A stretch of 64,000 bases of DNA, taken from contig JAHDVH010000002.1 in the NCBI GenBank assembly GCA_023382385.1, positions 186,001 through 250,000 on the forward strand. Direction: 5' to 3'. Below the pieces are notes generated by a model. That model was not told the origin of the DNA and ran no database searches. It worked only from the letters and a program-made list of their open reading frames with translations. Position 1 is the stretch's first letter, and every line of letters starts with the position of its first letter. The DNA comes from a bacterium. Its GTDB lineage: Bacteria > Electryoneota > RPQS01. A program made the position numbers and the translations under genes. This document shows, piece by piece, positions 33,593-41,783 of this stretch.

Positions 33593-34018
33593 TTACTTTT
33601 TCAACAAATCACGAATCTCTTCAAGCAGCATTTCGGACTTCGGCGGCGGCGGCGGCGCGGCGGGCGCGGCCTGTTCCTTGCGGCGAGCGGCATTCATGGC
33701 TTTGACGAGAATGAAGATTGCGAACGCAGTGATCAGGAAGGTGACAATCGCATTGAACCAGTCGCCCCACGCCATGACCACCGCACCGGCAGCCTGCGCG
33801 GCAGCTAATGATGGATACGGCCCAGCCGTGGTTCCCTGCTTGATAACCAGGAATAGATTGGAGAAATCGACATTGCCCAGCAACAGTCCGATAGGGGGCA
33901 TAATGATGCCATTTACCAGCTTGGAAACAATGGGGCCGAAAGCGGCGCCCATGATGATACCAACGGCCATGTCCAGGACATTGCCGCGCATCGCAAACTC
34001 TTTGAATTCCTTTAACAT
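33593..34018 (-). CDS. mscL: Large-conductance mechanosensitive channel MscL
   Basis: A 141-residue inner-membrane channel that opens under osmotic downshock. The N-terminus MLKEFKEFAMRGNVLDMAVGIIMGAAFGPIVSKLVNGIIMPP is the family signature with TM1 and the gate. TM2 is FNAIVTFLITAFAIFILVKAMN, and the cytoplasmic helix at the end (SEMLLEEIRDLLKK) follows a run of Ala and Pro. AGGGAG lies ahead of the ATG at 34018. Its own promoter is upstream. Confidence 0.95.
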   Translation of the reverse strand: MLKEFKEFAMRGNVLDMAVGIIMGAAFGPIVSKLVNGIIMPPIGLLLGNVDFSNLFLVIKQGTTAGPYPSLAAAQAAGAVVMAWGDWFNAIVTFLITAFAIFILVKAMNAARRKEQAAPAAPPPPPKSEMLLEEIRDLLKK

Positions 34019-34052
34019 ACGTAACTCCCTGTGAAGTGAGGCGGTATATTGT

Positions 34053-34081
34053 AATATATGGCTATCTATGTTCAGAAACAA
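34053..34081 (-). promoter_or_regulatory. Probable sigma70 promoter of mscL
   Basis: Minus strand: TTGTTT, 17 bases, TATATT, 35 bases before the mscL ATG; the -35 box is weak. Confidence 0.5.
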
Positions 34082-34094
34082 ACATCCTGAAAAC

Positions 34095-34127
34095 AAGCAG
34101 GGCCGTCACAAAGTGACGGCCCTTGCT
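34095..34127 (-). terminator. Terminator of the TPR/thioredoxin-fold gene
   Basis: A 10-bp perfect stem GGGCCGTCAC / GTGACGGCCC with a 3-base loop, extended by partly paired AGCA / TGCT flanks. Followed on the minus strand by TTGTTTTC. Confidence 0.85.
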
Positions 34128-34146
34128 GCAAAATATTTGCAATCGC

Positions 34147-35244
34147 CTACATTCCGGCCTGCACGTGCTCCGACAGCCAGATGGTCGTCTCGAGCAAATC
34201 AGTCTCGTGTCCTGCCCCGTAGACAAGAGCATGCACAAAGCCATCGGCGCCGATTACGTAAATGCAGGGACGCTTGGCCGCATTCAAATCGAGATCCAAG
34301 GCTTCCTCACTCTGCACAAAGTTGATGCGCCAGCGCGTGCCGTTGCGGTCCGTTTCGGAAATGACTTCAGGCGCATTGGCAGCATTCCCGCCGACATTGA
34401 TCGCATAGACCGGCCATTTGATCTTGTTCTCGCCGATAGCCTTGTTTATCTCTGCAAGCGAATTATTTATGCAGATCTCCGAACCCATTGACCAGTAAAT
34501 CAAGAGCGAAACATGCCCGCGCAAGTCCGACGGTTTCACCTTCTCGGCGGGTTTGCCTACAGTCGCGAGTTCCACATCTATCGGGTGATCAGGGACGATG
34601 CCATTGATTAAAGCGAAGTATGCTTCGGCGTCGCGCTGAATCAAGTAGATATCGAGCAGTCGGGTGCGGGTTGTTTCATCCTGTGAATCGGCAATTAAAC
34701 TGGATTCATAGGCTTCTCGCGCACGCGCAAGATCTCCCTGCTCGTCGTAGAACATTCCCAGAAAATTGTAGCCTTCAGGCCGTGAAGGATCCTCGAGGAT
34801 GGACTGCTCGATCCGCGCGCGCACCAACTCGTAATCCGGCTGCTCCTTGTGCCACTCGGTGGCCATGTAGCACAGCCAGAGGAAGGAATTGTGCGGTTCC
34901 CGTTCGACCCACGCCGCAACTTGCTCTTCCGGCAACTGGAAATTTGTCGCACGCGCGTACAGATAGAAACTCGCAGCGTTGTTCAGCCGCTCATAACGCT
35001 GGCGAAAGAACTCAGGTGCGTCAGGAAGAAGTTTAGCAATCGCGACTTGCACTTCCTTTCCCGCCGCGACATCGTTGGGAAACTGCTCAAGCAAGGCCAG
35101 TCCACGTTCCAACCGTGTCGCGGAGTCAAGAGCGAAGAGATTCGCCTCTGCTACGGCTTGTTCGGCACGAGTTCGCACAACAGGCACCGGAGTGGCGGCA
35201 TGTGACGTAAACGCCACAATCAACAATGTGATGAGGATTGGCAT
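34147..35244 (-). CDS. Secreted TPR protein with degenerate thioredoxin domain
   Basis: A 365-residue protein with a signal peptide (MPILITLLIVAFTSHA). The middle holds TPR-like helices (DPSRPEGYNFLGMFYDEQGDLARAREAYESSLI). The C-terminal half is a thioredoxin-like domain, in which the redox-active CGPC of its paralogue at 61339 (YWCGPCVRVALPEMNKL) is replaced by YWSMGSEICINNSLAEINK, so the CxxC is lost. The cis-Pro region is kept as KRPCIYVIGADG. It is therefore probably not an oxidoreductase but may bind partners. CAGGAG lies seven bases before the ATG. Single-gene unit with its own promoter and terminator. Confidence 0.8.
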   Translation of the reverse strand: MPILITLLIVAFTSHAATPVPVVRTRAEQAVAEANLFALDSATRLERGLALLEQFPNDVAAGKEVQVAIAKLLPDAPEFFRQRYERLNNAASFYLYARATNFQLPEEQVAAWVEREPHNSFLWLCYMATEWHKEQPDYELVRARIEQSILEDPSRPEGYNFLGMFYDEQGDLARAREAYESSLIADSQDETTRTRLLDIYLIQRDAEAYFALINGIVPDHPIDVELATVGKPAEKVKPSDLRGHVSLLIYWSMGSEICINNSLAEINKAIGENKIKWPVYAINVGGNAANAPEVISETDRNGTRWRINFVQSEEALDLDLNAAKRPCIYVIGADGFVHALVYGAGHETDLLETTIWLSEHVQAGM

Positions 35245-35267
35245 GAGTGGCTCCTGAATAGTATTAC

Positions 35268-35296
35268 AAGATAGCACTCCCGCAGGTCCTCGGCAA
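35268..35296 (-). promoter_or_regulatory. Sigma70 promoter of the TPR/thioredoxin-fold gene
   Basis: Minus strand: TTGCCG, 17 bases, TATCTT, 24 bases before the ATG. Confidence 0.65.
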
Positions 35297-35328
35297 GACG
35301 CGCAGACTAAGAATCTCCCGAACAGAAA

Positions 35329-35350
35329 GGCCCGCTCTGAAGAGCGGGCC
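35329..35350 (-). terminator. Terminator of the histone-like gene
   Basis: A 10-bp perfect stem GGCCCGCTCT / AGAGCGGGCC with a 2-base spacer, followed on the minus strand by TTTCTGTTC. Confidence 0.85.
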
Positions 35351-35356
35351 CGAAAC

Positions 35357-36232
35357 TTAGTAATCGTCGTCTCCACCGGAATCATCGCTGCCGCCGTATC
35401 CGGAATAGTCTTCATCGCGTTTACGAGCGGCAACACGGCGTTTCAGACAGTTGAAACAGACACGCTCAATCGACAACCATCCAAACTGCTGTCCGCAGTC
35501 CACACAGGTCTGTTGGCGGGGCGGCAGCCGCTTGGGACGCGGAGGAAGCGGCGCGGGCGCAGGCGGGCCGATCAGGTCCGGGTCTAGAATCAGCGTGCCG
35601 GACACCGGATCAAGGTCATCAATGAGATCTTCAACCTCCTCGATCTCTTCTTCACCCTCCATATCCTCAACCAGAAACTCCTCGGTCGCACTTCGCTTCT
35701 TGCCGCGCACCGGTTTGCGGGCTGCGTCGCGCTTGCGCTTCTTCGCTTGGCTCGAACCTTCATCCTCATCGTCTTCACCGTCCGAGGCGGCAAAAACATC
35801 CTCAATCGAAGCTGGATCAAACAAGACCTCATCTTCATCGAAGAGGTCATCATCCTCGATATCAATATCCGGAACAATTGCTTTCACAGGGGCGGGTTCT
35901 GCGCGATCTGTTTTCGGCTTGCGACCGCGTGGTGCAGGGGACGGCTCTTTCTGAGTGGCAGGAGGGGCTGTCGTTTTTGCGGCTTTCACCGGACTTGCCG
36001 TCTTGACTGCCGGCTTCGTCGTTTTCGTGGCTGCCTTGCCGCTCTTCTTTGGGGTGTCTTCCCCGCTCTTCGGAGTCTTAGTCAATTTCGTCTTAGTCGG
36101 CTTTTCAGGGGTTTTCTTTGTGGACTTGGCAGTGTTCGGCTTAGCCCCCTTTTTCGGAGCGGACTTCGCAGAGGAGTCAGAACTTTTCGACTTCCCTTTT
36201 GTTTGGGGGGGCGGATTCTTGCGCGGAGCCAT
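35357..36232 (-). CDS. Histone-H1-like basic/acidic protein with zinc ribbon
   Basis: A 291-residue protein in three parts. Residues 1-125 are a Lys/Ala/Pro/Thr-rich tail (KSGKAATKTTKPAVKTASPVK), like bacterial H1-type proteins. Residues 130-225 are strongly acidic with a basic patch (KKRKRDAARKPVRGKKR) in the middle. The C-terminus has a four-cysteine zinc ribbon (CVDCGQQFGWLSIERVCFNC) followed by an acidic Gly/Ser tail. DNA or RNA binding is likely; the precise role is unknown. Start ATG at 36232 gives MAPRKNPPPQ, with GAGG about 12 bases upstream. Low-complexity composition makes homology searches unreliable. Confidence 0.75.
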   Translation of the reverse strand: MAPRKNPPPQTKGKSKSSDSSAKSAPKKGAKPNTAKSTKKTPEKPTKTKLTKTPKSGEDTPKKSGKAATKTTKPAVKTASPVKAAKTTAPPATQKEPSPAPRGRKPKTDRAEPAPVKAIVPDIDIEDDDLFDEDEVLFDPASIEDVFAASDGEDDEDEGSSQAKKRKRDAARKPVRGKKRSATEEFLVEDMEGEEEIEEVEDLIDDLDPVSGTLILDPDLIGPPAPAPLPPRPKRLPPRQQTCVDCGQQFGWLSIERVCFNCLKRRVAARKRDEDYSGYGGSDDSGGDDDY

Positions 36233-36362
36233 CGCGAATTTTACCTCGCTTTCGAACGAATTTGGGCGGCCATTTGCCTCTACCTGTGCAGTAACGTGAA
36301 CCTGCCTGCACAAGTTCCCGGACACTTGACCGGGCGCTCGCTGTCTGCGGGCAGAGCGAACC

Positions 36363-36392
36363 AATATAGCCGACCTGCAGGCAAGCTGTCAA
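36363..36392 (-). promoter_or_regulatory. Sigma70 promoter of the histone-like gene
   Basis: Minus strand: TTGACA, 18 bases, TATATT. Predicted leader of about 125 bases. Confidence 0.75.
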
Positions 36393-36533
36393 GTGACGAG
36401 TAAGGGGCTCCGAACGAAGTTTCTGCTTGTTGTATTATTTATTATATTGTAAAAATTATACTTAAATGACTGCAATTCACTTCGGCATCGTACCCCAAGA
36501 GGCATAGCCTGGGATCACGGGATACAAGTGGAC

Positions 36534-36550
36534 TTGGCACCTTACTTGCG
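36534..36550 (+). promoter_or_regulatory. Sigma54-type promoter of the sensor kinase gene
   Basis: TTGGCAC-N5-TTGCG: the -24 GG and -12 GC are correctly spaced and TGGCAC/TTGC match the RpoN consensus. The start of transcription should fall at about 36560-36562, right at the kinase ATG (36563). Confidence 0.6.
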
Positions 36551-36562
36551 ACAGTTCCTAAG

Positions 36563-38212
36563 ATGCAAATGACCGAGATCCCAAGAGGACCAAGTTCGGA
36601 AAAGGCTGTTCAGATCGGAATCTCAGAACCGGCCGAGGAAATCGGAGCCGCAGCAGTGGGAAAACTACTGTTTGTCTCGATGAACCCGGACTCCGTCAGA
36701 ACCCCGATCCAGCAGCTTAAGTGGCACGGCCTCGAAGTCCGCATAACTTCCAGCACGCTGAATGCGCTGGGGTTGATTGCCGACTACGACCCCGAAGTGC
36801 TCTGGCTGCACGATTTGGACAGCGAACTGTCGCTCGAAGAAATTCTGGACGCTCTGAAGATACCGCGACAGATCAACCCGATTGCGGTGATCATCTCGCC
36901 CGGACTGAATGCCCGAACACGTTGCATCGATTTTGGACCGAGCGACGAGGTACTTGATCTGCAATCGTGCGCCGATGCGCCGACGCAGTTGCTGCAGTTC
37001 GTAAAACTTGCGAAACTTGAGCGGCAGGTCATCCGGCGCGAGCGCGAGATCTTTGATTCGCTTCCCAATGCGTTGCTGGTTGTCGACCGTAAACTGACCC
37101 TGTGGAAAGTGAATCGCCGTGTCAGTCAACTTCTCGAGATCGCTGATCCCGACTTCCGCCGGAAAGCCCTCGGCCGACCGTTGGGATCCGCCTTCGCTGC
37201 GGCGGGACTTGCGAAAGACGAAAAGTCGGCATTCCCGCAGTTAGTGGGAAGCATCAAAGAGTGTATGCGATCCGGGCGCGAACGATTTCGCGCAAAGGAG
37301 ACGATCGGCGGTACGGAGCGACTCCTGTCGGGCGAGATCACGCCGCTCGTGCATAGCCCCGAACATGTGCTGATTGACCTGCGCGACATTACCGCCGACG
37401 AACAGGCCGTGCTTGCCGGTGCGCGCCGCGAACGACTCGCGACCATCGGTAATCTTGCGGTCGGAGTCGCACACGAAATACAGAATCCGAACACGTTCAG
37501 CCGCGTGAATGCCGCAAACTTGAAGATGATGTTTGATGCGCTTCGTCCGCTCCTTGCGCAAACGGCGAAGGATGTCGGAAGCAGGATTGGCAATCTGCCT
37601 GTGGACGTGTTTTTGAGCAAGATGAGCGAAGCCATTTCCGCAGTGGACATGGCAAGCCGTCGGATTGAATCCGTGTTGGGCACCTTGAAATCATTCGGCC
37701 GCGAGGATGACGGTCAACCGGACTCGGTGGAACTAAAGTCAGTCATCGGCGAGGCCGTGATGCTGGTCGGGCACGAAGCCCGCGGCAAGGCGGAGATTCA
37801 GATCACATTGCCCGATACGCTGCCGCCTGTCACGGCTCACGCGACCGGATTGTCACAGGTGTTGGTGAACTTGCTGCAAAACGCATTACAGGCGTTTGAC
37901 GCGCCGGGTCCGCAGGCGAGACGGAACGGCCCTGCGTGCATTCGCATCACCTGTGAAGCGATTAATGAAGATGAAGTGATTCTTGCGGTGGCGGATAACG
38001 GTCCGGGAATACCCGAATCGCTTCAACAGAAGATCTTTCGCCCCTACTTTACGACGAAGCCTCAAGGTCAAGGGACGGGCCTCGGGCTTTCGATATCTAC
38101 GGATATGCTGCACGGGTTCGGCGGGGATATGACTCTGCGCAGCCGTGAAGGCGAAGGGGCTACCTTTTACATCAAGCTGCGGCGGTTCGAAGCACCGCCG
38201 GTCAATTCATAA
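36563..38212 (+). CDS. PAS sensor histidine kinase, NtrB-like
   Basis: A 549-residue soluble kinase without membrane helices. Residues 30-150 look like a degenerate receiver domain (KLLFVSMNPDSVRTPIQQLKWHGLEVRI). A PAS domain follows (IFDSLPNALLVVDRKLTLWKVNRR), then HisKA with H-box GVAHEIQNPNTFSR and a HATPase domain with N-box LLQNALQAF, DNGPGIP and GTGLGLSIS. It probably phosphorylates the single-domain response regulator encoded ten bases downstream. No Shine-Dalgarno is seen before 36563; given the sigma54 site, the message may be leaderless. A second in-frame ATG is at 36569. Confidence 0.88.
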   Translation: MQMTEIPRGPSSEKAVQIGISEPAEEIGAAAVGKLLFVSMNPDSVRTPIQQLKWHGLEVRITSSTLNALGLIADYDPEVLWLHDLDSELSLEEILDALKIPRQINPIAVIISPGLNARTRCIDFGPSDEVLDLQSCADAPTQLLQFVKLAKLERQVIRREREIFDSLPNALLVVDRKLTLWKVNRRVSQLLEIADPDFRRKALGRPLGSAFAAAGLAKDEKSAFPQLVGSIKECMRSGRERFRAKETIGGTERLLSGEITPLVHSPEHVLIDLRDITADEQAVLAGARRERLATIGNLAVGVAHEIQNPNTFSRVNAANLKMMFDALRPLLAQTAKDVGSRIGNLPVDVFLSKMSEAISAVDMASRRIESVLGTLKSFGREDDGQPDSVELKSVIGEAVMLVGHEARGKAEIQITLPDTLPPVTAHATGLSQVLVNLLQNALQAFDAPGPQARRNGPACIRITCEAINEDEVILAVADNGPGIPESLQQKIFRPYFTTKPQGQGTGLGLSISTDMLHGFGGDMTLRSREGEGATFYIKLRRFEAPPVNS

Positions 38213-38221
38213 GGAGCAGGC

Positions 38222-38656
38222 ATGGCCTACAAGGTAATGATCGTGGACGACGAGGAATTGATTCTGTCCTCGCTTGAAACGTTTCTCACGCTGCGCGGTT
38301 TTGAGGTCGCGACGTGCAAGGATCCTCTCGAAGCGCTTGAGCGCATCGAGTTCGAAAAGTTTCACGTGATCCTGATGGATATCAATATGCCGCAGATGAC
38401 GGGCATCGAGCTGTTGAAACGAGTCAAGACGGCGCGGCCTACGGTGCAGGTGATCATGATGACCGCATACACCACAATTCAAAAGTGTATCGAGTGCGTC
38501 GAACGCGGCGCCAGCGACTACCTGCTGAAGCCCTTCGAGAATATGGAAGAGTTGGGAGACTTGATCGAAGAAACCAGTCGCCGCGTGGCGCGCTGGGAAG
38601 AAATTGCCAAGGAGAGTCTGCGCAATCCCCGCGACGTCACCGCACATCAATTGTAA
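38222..38656 (+). CDS. Single-domain response regulator (CheY-like)
   Basis: A 144-residue receiver: acidic pocket VDDEE, phospho-acceptor Asp in LMDINMPQMTG (about residue 57), conserved Thr in MMTAYT and Lys in LLKPF. There is no DNA-binding output, only a short C-terminal helix. AAGGAGCAGGC precedes the ATG. It pairs with the upstream kinase and likely acts by protein contact or as a phosphorelay step. Confidence 0.92.
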   Translation: MAYKVMIVDDEELILSSLETFLTLRGFEVATCKDPLEALERIEFEKFHVILMDINMPQMTGIELLKRVKTARPTVQVIMMTAYTTIQKCIECVERGASDYLLKPFENMEELGDLIEETSRRVARWEEIAKESLRNPRDVTAHQL

Positions 38657-38662
38657 TGTATA

Positions 38663-38684
38663 GAGGCGGAATGCCTTCCGCCTC
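38663..38684. repeat. Intergenic 9-bp hairpin
   Basis: GAGGCGGAA and TTCCGCCTC flank TGCC just after the response regulator stop. No U-tract follows, so it is not a typical terminator; it could protect the 3' end. Confidence 0.5.
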
Positions 38685-38725
38685 ATTGTGGATTTCCTCG
38701 CGGCAACGAAGGTCGCGACAAAATG

Positions 38726-38759
38726 AAACCGCAAGCACGGGATGTGTTTGCGGTTTTTT
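38726..38759. terminator. Bidirectional terminator between convergent genes
   Basis: Arms AAACCGCAA and TTGCGGTTT, then TTT on the plus strand; the minus-strand side is followed by CATTTTG. Confidence 0.75.
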
Positions 38760-38802
38760 GCGTTTGATCTGCACGTCCGGAGGCCGCACTGGGCTTTGGA
38801 CT

Positions 38803-39438
38803 CTAAAAGTATATCTGCGCGCCGAGCAGGTAGGTCAGATAGGAAATTTTGAACTCAACATCTATGTTGTCCGACTCGAAGGCTGCCGTATACCGATGAT
38901 ACTGCACGCCCGCGTTAAACATCAACGGCAACTCCGGCAGCCGCGCGGACCCGCCGCCTTCGATGAACCAGCCCCACGTATTGTCGGAGGTCAGCTCTTC
39001 AATCAAATCGTCAACCGGACCTTGCTGCTTGAAAACTCCCTTGGTCTTGCCGACACTGACACCTCCGCCCACAGTCGGAGTCAACGGAGTGGCCAGCGTT
39101 CCCAAGATGTGCCAGCGAAAACCTGCCAGCCAGCGGCTGTTATTCCTCCATTCGACATCACCGTCGGGTTGCCGCTCATCGAAATCCACGATACGATAAC
39201 CGACATACAACTGTCCGTTGTCCGATACCGCGCCAATGTTGAACTCTCCGCCCATCACTCCGGCCGCATTGCCGTTAAAGGTTCCCTCGACATCGTCGGC
39301 TGCTTCTCCAAAATCACCGGTCGGAGCATTCCACTGCGCACTCGCTCCCAGAAACAGGTGCGGAACTTGAGCTTTTGCGCACGAAGCGCTAAGACCGAGA
39401 ACCGCAAGCATCATGAGTATTCTCTTCATGCTGCACAT
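38803..39438 (-). CDS. Small outer-membrane beta-barrel protein
   Basis: A 211-residue protein with a signal peptide (RILMMLAVLGLSASCAKA) and a predicted eight-strand-type barrel: FLGASAQWNAPTGDF, GQLYVGYRIVDFDE, RWLAGFRWHI, GWFIEGGGSARL, and final strand YLTYLLGAQIYF ending in Phe. The ASC within the signal could be a weak lipobox. The first ATG (39438) has GAGGTGATCC at good spacing and is preferred to 39429. Function unknown. Confidence 0.75.
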   Translation of the reverse strand: MCSMKRILMMLAVLGLSASCAKAQVPHLFLGASAQWNAPTGDFGEAADDVEGTFNGNAAGVMGGEFNIGAVSDNGQLYVGYRIVDFDERQPDGDVEWRNNSRWLAGFRWHILGTLATPLTPTVGGGVSVGKTKGVFKQQGPVDDLIEELTSDNTWGWFIEGGGSARLPELPLMFNAGVQYHRYTAAFESDNIDVEFKISYLTYLLGAQIYF

Positions 39439-39576
39439 GGATCACCTCGTCGCTTATGAGACATCATGTTCATGCAAGCAAAATCACATTCATCCGACTT
39501 CCTGTTAAACCTCACACGGTCTGCAATGGTTCCTCACGACTGAAACACCTGACACATCTGTCCGTACAAAATTGAA

Positions 39577-39609
39577 ACCGCAAACTCTAACTGAGTTTGC
39601 GGTCTTTTG
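39577..39609 (+). terminator. Orphan terminator-like hairpin
   Basis: An 11-bp perfect stem ACCGCAAACTC / GAGTTTGCGGT with a 5-base loop, followed by CTTTTG. No plus-strand gene ends here, so it may end a small RNA. Confidence 0.6.
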
Positions 39610-39754
39610 CTCCGGAAAAGTCTTTTATTCACTTAGTCGAGGAGGCCGCATGCCTCTCCAATTCGGCCCCTTGGTGCGTAACTTCAATGCCAATTCGTCT
39701 CAATTAGTTATTGAACAAATGGTTACTCGTTACGCTATTTTTGGGAACAAACAC

Positions 39755-39783
39755 TTGACAACAGGCGTATGATGTATTATATT
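39755..39783 (+). promoter_or_regulatory. Consensus promoter directed antisense to rfbB
   Basis: TTGACA, 17 bases, TATATT on the plus strand, with no plus-strand gene after it. Transcription would enter rfbB from its 3' end. Confidence 0.55.
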
Positions 39784-39808
39784 GACACCACTTCACGCGC
39801 CCCACCGC

Positions 39809-40825
39809 TCAAGCCCGCTCCAACGGTTTGTAGTGCTTTTCCATCCAAGCCTTGTAGTCCGCCTGTTTTAGTTTGATATCCCGCCACCACTCTTCGTGCT
39901 CGAGATACCACTTCACGGTCTTCTCAAGTCCCTGCATAAAGTTGTGTTTCTTCACCCAGCCTAACTTCTGAATCTTCTCGGTATCCACCGCATAACGGCG
40001 GTCGTGGCCGGGCCGATCCTGCACATACGTGATCAGCTCTTCCCCCTTGCTCAAGAGCTTCAGAATCGCGTGCGTAACGTCGATATTATACTCTTCGTTG
40101 TGCGACCCGCAGTTGTAGATCTCGCCGACCGCCCCTTTCTGCAGCACCAAATCCAGCCCGTCGCATTGATCTTCCACAAACAGCCAATCCCTCACCTGCT
40201 TGCCGTCTCCGTAGACAGGCACAGGCTTATTCTCGATTAGATTCGTGACAAACAGCGGGACCAGCTTCTCGGGATATTGATACGGCCCGAAGTTATTCGA
40301 CGAGCGCGTGATCAGCACGGGCAAACCGTAAGTGACAAAATACGAACGCGCGAGCAATTCGCCGCCGGCTTTCGCTGAGGAATACGGCGATGACGGCGAG
40401 AGCGGATCGGTCTCCTTGAAGTAGCCTTCCAGCCGCGAGCCGTAGACTTCGTCGGTCGATATGTGCAGAAAGCGCTCGACTTTTCGCCGCCGCGCCTCTT
40501 CGCACAGCACATACACGCCTTTGACGTTAGTCATCACAAACAGATCGCCCGCGTGAATCGAACGGTCAACGTGCGTTTCGGCGGCGAAGTTCACCACCGC
40601 GTCGCAGCCCTCCATCGCTTCGGCCACCTTCTTCTCGTCGCAGATATCGCCGTGCACAAACCGGTAGCGCGCGTCACTCTCAACGTCTTTCAAATTGTCG
40701 AGATTCCCCGCATATGTCAGCGCGTCCAGATTCGTAATTTTCAAGTGCGGATACTTTTTCAACATATACCGCACAAAGTTGGAGCCAATAAACCCGGCCC
40801 CTCCGGTTACAAGCAGGTGGTTCAT
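39809..40825 (-). CDS. rfbB: dTDP-glucose 4,6-dehydratase
   Basis: Second step of dTDP-L-rhamnose synthesis: dTDP-glucose to dTDP-4-keto-6-deoxyglucose. The 338-residue SDR enzyme has the NAD-binding TGGAGFIGSNFVRY, catalytic YSSAKAGGELLARSY (Tyr-x3-Lys), and ISTDEVYG (Thr-Asp-Glu). It is separated from its pathway partners rfbC and rfbD by the 2.5-kb restriction-modification cassette, yet remains in the same direction, with its ATG only eight bases past the nuclease stop. Its expression therefore depends on read-through of the cassette or a promoter within it. Confidence 0.95.
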   Translation of the reverse strand: MNHLLVTGGAGFIGSNFVRYMLKKYPHLKITNLDALTYAGNLDNLKDVESDARYRFVHGDICDEKKVAEAMEGCDAVVNFAAETHVDRSIHAGDLFVMTNVKGVYVLCEEARRRKVERFLHISTDEVYGSRLEGYFKETDPLSPSSPYSSAKAGGELLARSYFVTYGLPVLITRSSNNFGPYQYPEKLVPLFVTNLIENKPVPVYGDGKQVRDWLFVEDQCDGLDLVLQKGAVGEIYNCGSHNEEYNIDVTHAILKLLSKGEELITYVQDRPGHDRRYAVDTEKIQKLGWVKKHNFMQGLEKTVKWYLEHEEWWRDIKLKQADYKAWMEKHYKPLERA

Positions 40826-40832
40826 GAAATGC

Positions 40833-41783
40833 TCAAGACTCGTGTCCAAAGTCCATCAAATAGAGATCTCCATCAATCTTATAGAAAGTTACGTCGGTTC
40901 TACCGTACCTCTTCAAGTCTGCGAGAGTAACGGGTGCACCTGACGTCACTCCTAATCGCTTCCGGAAGTATTTACCTAATATACTGTTATTCTCTGGCGT
41001 ATGAATTCCCTTTCGATTATCTTGAGCCATAGTACACCAGAAGATCTCACCATCGTCTGTTTGAACAAGAAACCAATGCGATCTCGGAGGGAAGAAGTAA
41101 GGATCAGCCTTATGAATGGAAGCCTGCACTGGAATGTACGCCTGATCCGGGTCCCGACCGGGCCGTTGTCCCCAGTTCAAGCCTGAGTGCCAGTGCATGC
41201 CACCCCTGGTAGGCAGCAAACTTACTTTCACTTGCTGAACGCTGTCGTCCCTATCAGCGATGCCATGATCAAGTCTCGCTCTGTTTATGGCTACTTGATC
41301 TCTCGTTACCTTAGTGACATACTCCTGCGCCTTCTCTGAACGGCATTCAACAGAGCGAATGTTTTGCGCAAGTAGAGCATGATACCGCCTTATTGCAAGA
41401 GGGTCGCATTCAACGATACACTCACGGTTGTCCCTAAAACCTCCCCAAGTGAAGTTCGCCGAACCTGCGAACCCTGCACGCGAAGTTGCGCCATCGAAAT
41501 ATGCGTAGCACTTTGCGTGGCATGGCGTCGCATCCAAGAAATACCTACACTCAAACCTCTCTTTGAATCGATCTGACAAATCGATAAAACCTCTGTGGTC
41601 GGGCTCTGCTACGCCCGACCGTGTTACCATTCCTACAAGTAACTGAACGTTGAGCTTGGAAGAAGTTTCCAAGATGTGTTTTGCAAACGCCGCACTGGCA
41701 AAACCACTTACGCAATATAGCGTACTTGAAGACTTCACTATCGAATCACCAAAAACAATATCATATAGATTTTCCGTTAACAT
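40833..41783 (-). CDS. NgoFVII-like type II restriction endonuclease (PLD family)
   Basis: A 316-residue predicted nuclease. The segment CHAKCYAYFDGATSRAGFAGSANFTWGG contains the HxK...(G/S)N phospholipase-D catalytic signature found in NgoFVII-family type II enzymes, which cut DNA without a divalent metal by a covalent His intermediate. The C-terminal 130 residues (SLLPTRGGMHWHSGLNWGQRPGRDPDQAYIPV) match the family's DNA-recognition region. Adjacent m5C methyltransferase and Vsr genes support this. NgoFVII itself recognises GCSGC; the site here cannot be read. The ATG overlaps the methyltransferase stop by seven bases. Confidence 0.85.
   Translation of the reverse strand: MLTENLYDIVFGDSIVKSSSTLYCVSGFASAAFAKHILETSSKLNVQLLVGMVTRSGVAEPDHRGFIDLSDRFKERFECRYFLDATPCHAKCYAYFDGATSRAGFAGSANFTWGGFRDNRECIVECDPLAIRRYHALLAQNIRSVECRSEKAQEYVTKVTRDQVAINRARLDHGIADRDDSVQQVKVSLLPTRGGMHWHSGLNWGQRPGRDPDQAYIPVQASIHKADPYFFPPRSHWFLVQTDDGEIFWCTMAQDNRKGIHTPENNSILGKYFRKRLGVTSGAPVTLADLKRYGRTDVTFYKIDGDLYLMDFGHES

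Larger units (their letters stand above)
36233..36562. other. Divergent promoter region, AT-rich block
   Basis: No gene seen. It holds the leader and promoter of the histone-like gene (minus), an AT-rich tract at about 36425-36465, and a sigma54-type promoter for the kinase (plus). The AT-rich tract lies about 80-110 bases ahead of the sigma54 site, where IHF bending sites often occur; this is inference. Confidence 0.6.
39439..39808. other. Gene-free interval with orphan terminator and promoter
   Basis: No convincing gene. It contains an orphan plus-strand terminator hairpin (39577-39609), a small hairpin GAGGC/GCCTC (39642-39656) and a consensus plus-strand promoter (39755-39783) that points into the 3' end of rfbB. 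Confidence 0.6.

Noticed and set aside
39572-39772. 66-residue plus-strand ORF
   Set aside because: It starts at a terminator-like hairpin and has no Shine-Dalgarno or family resemblance.
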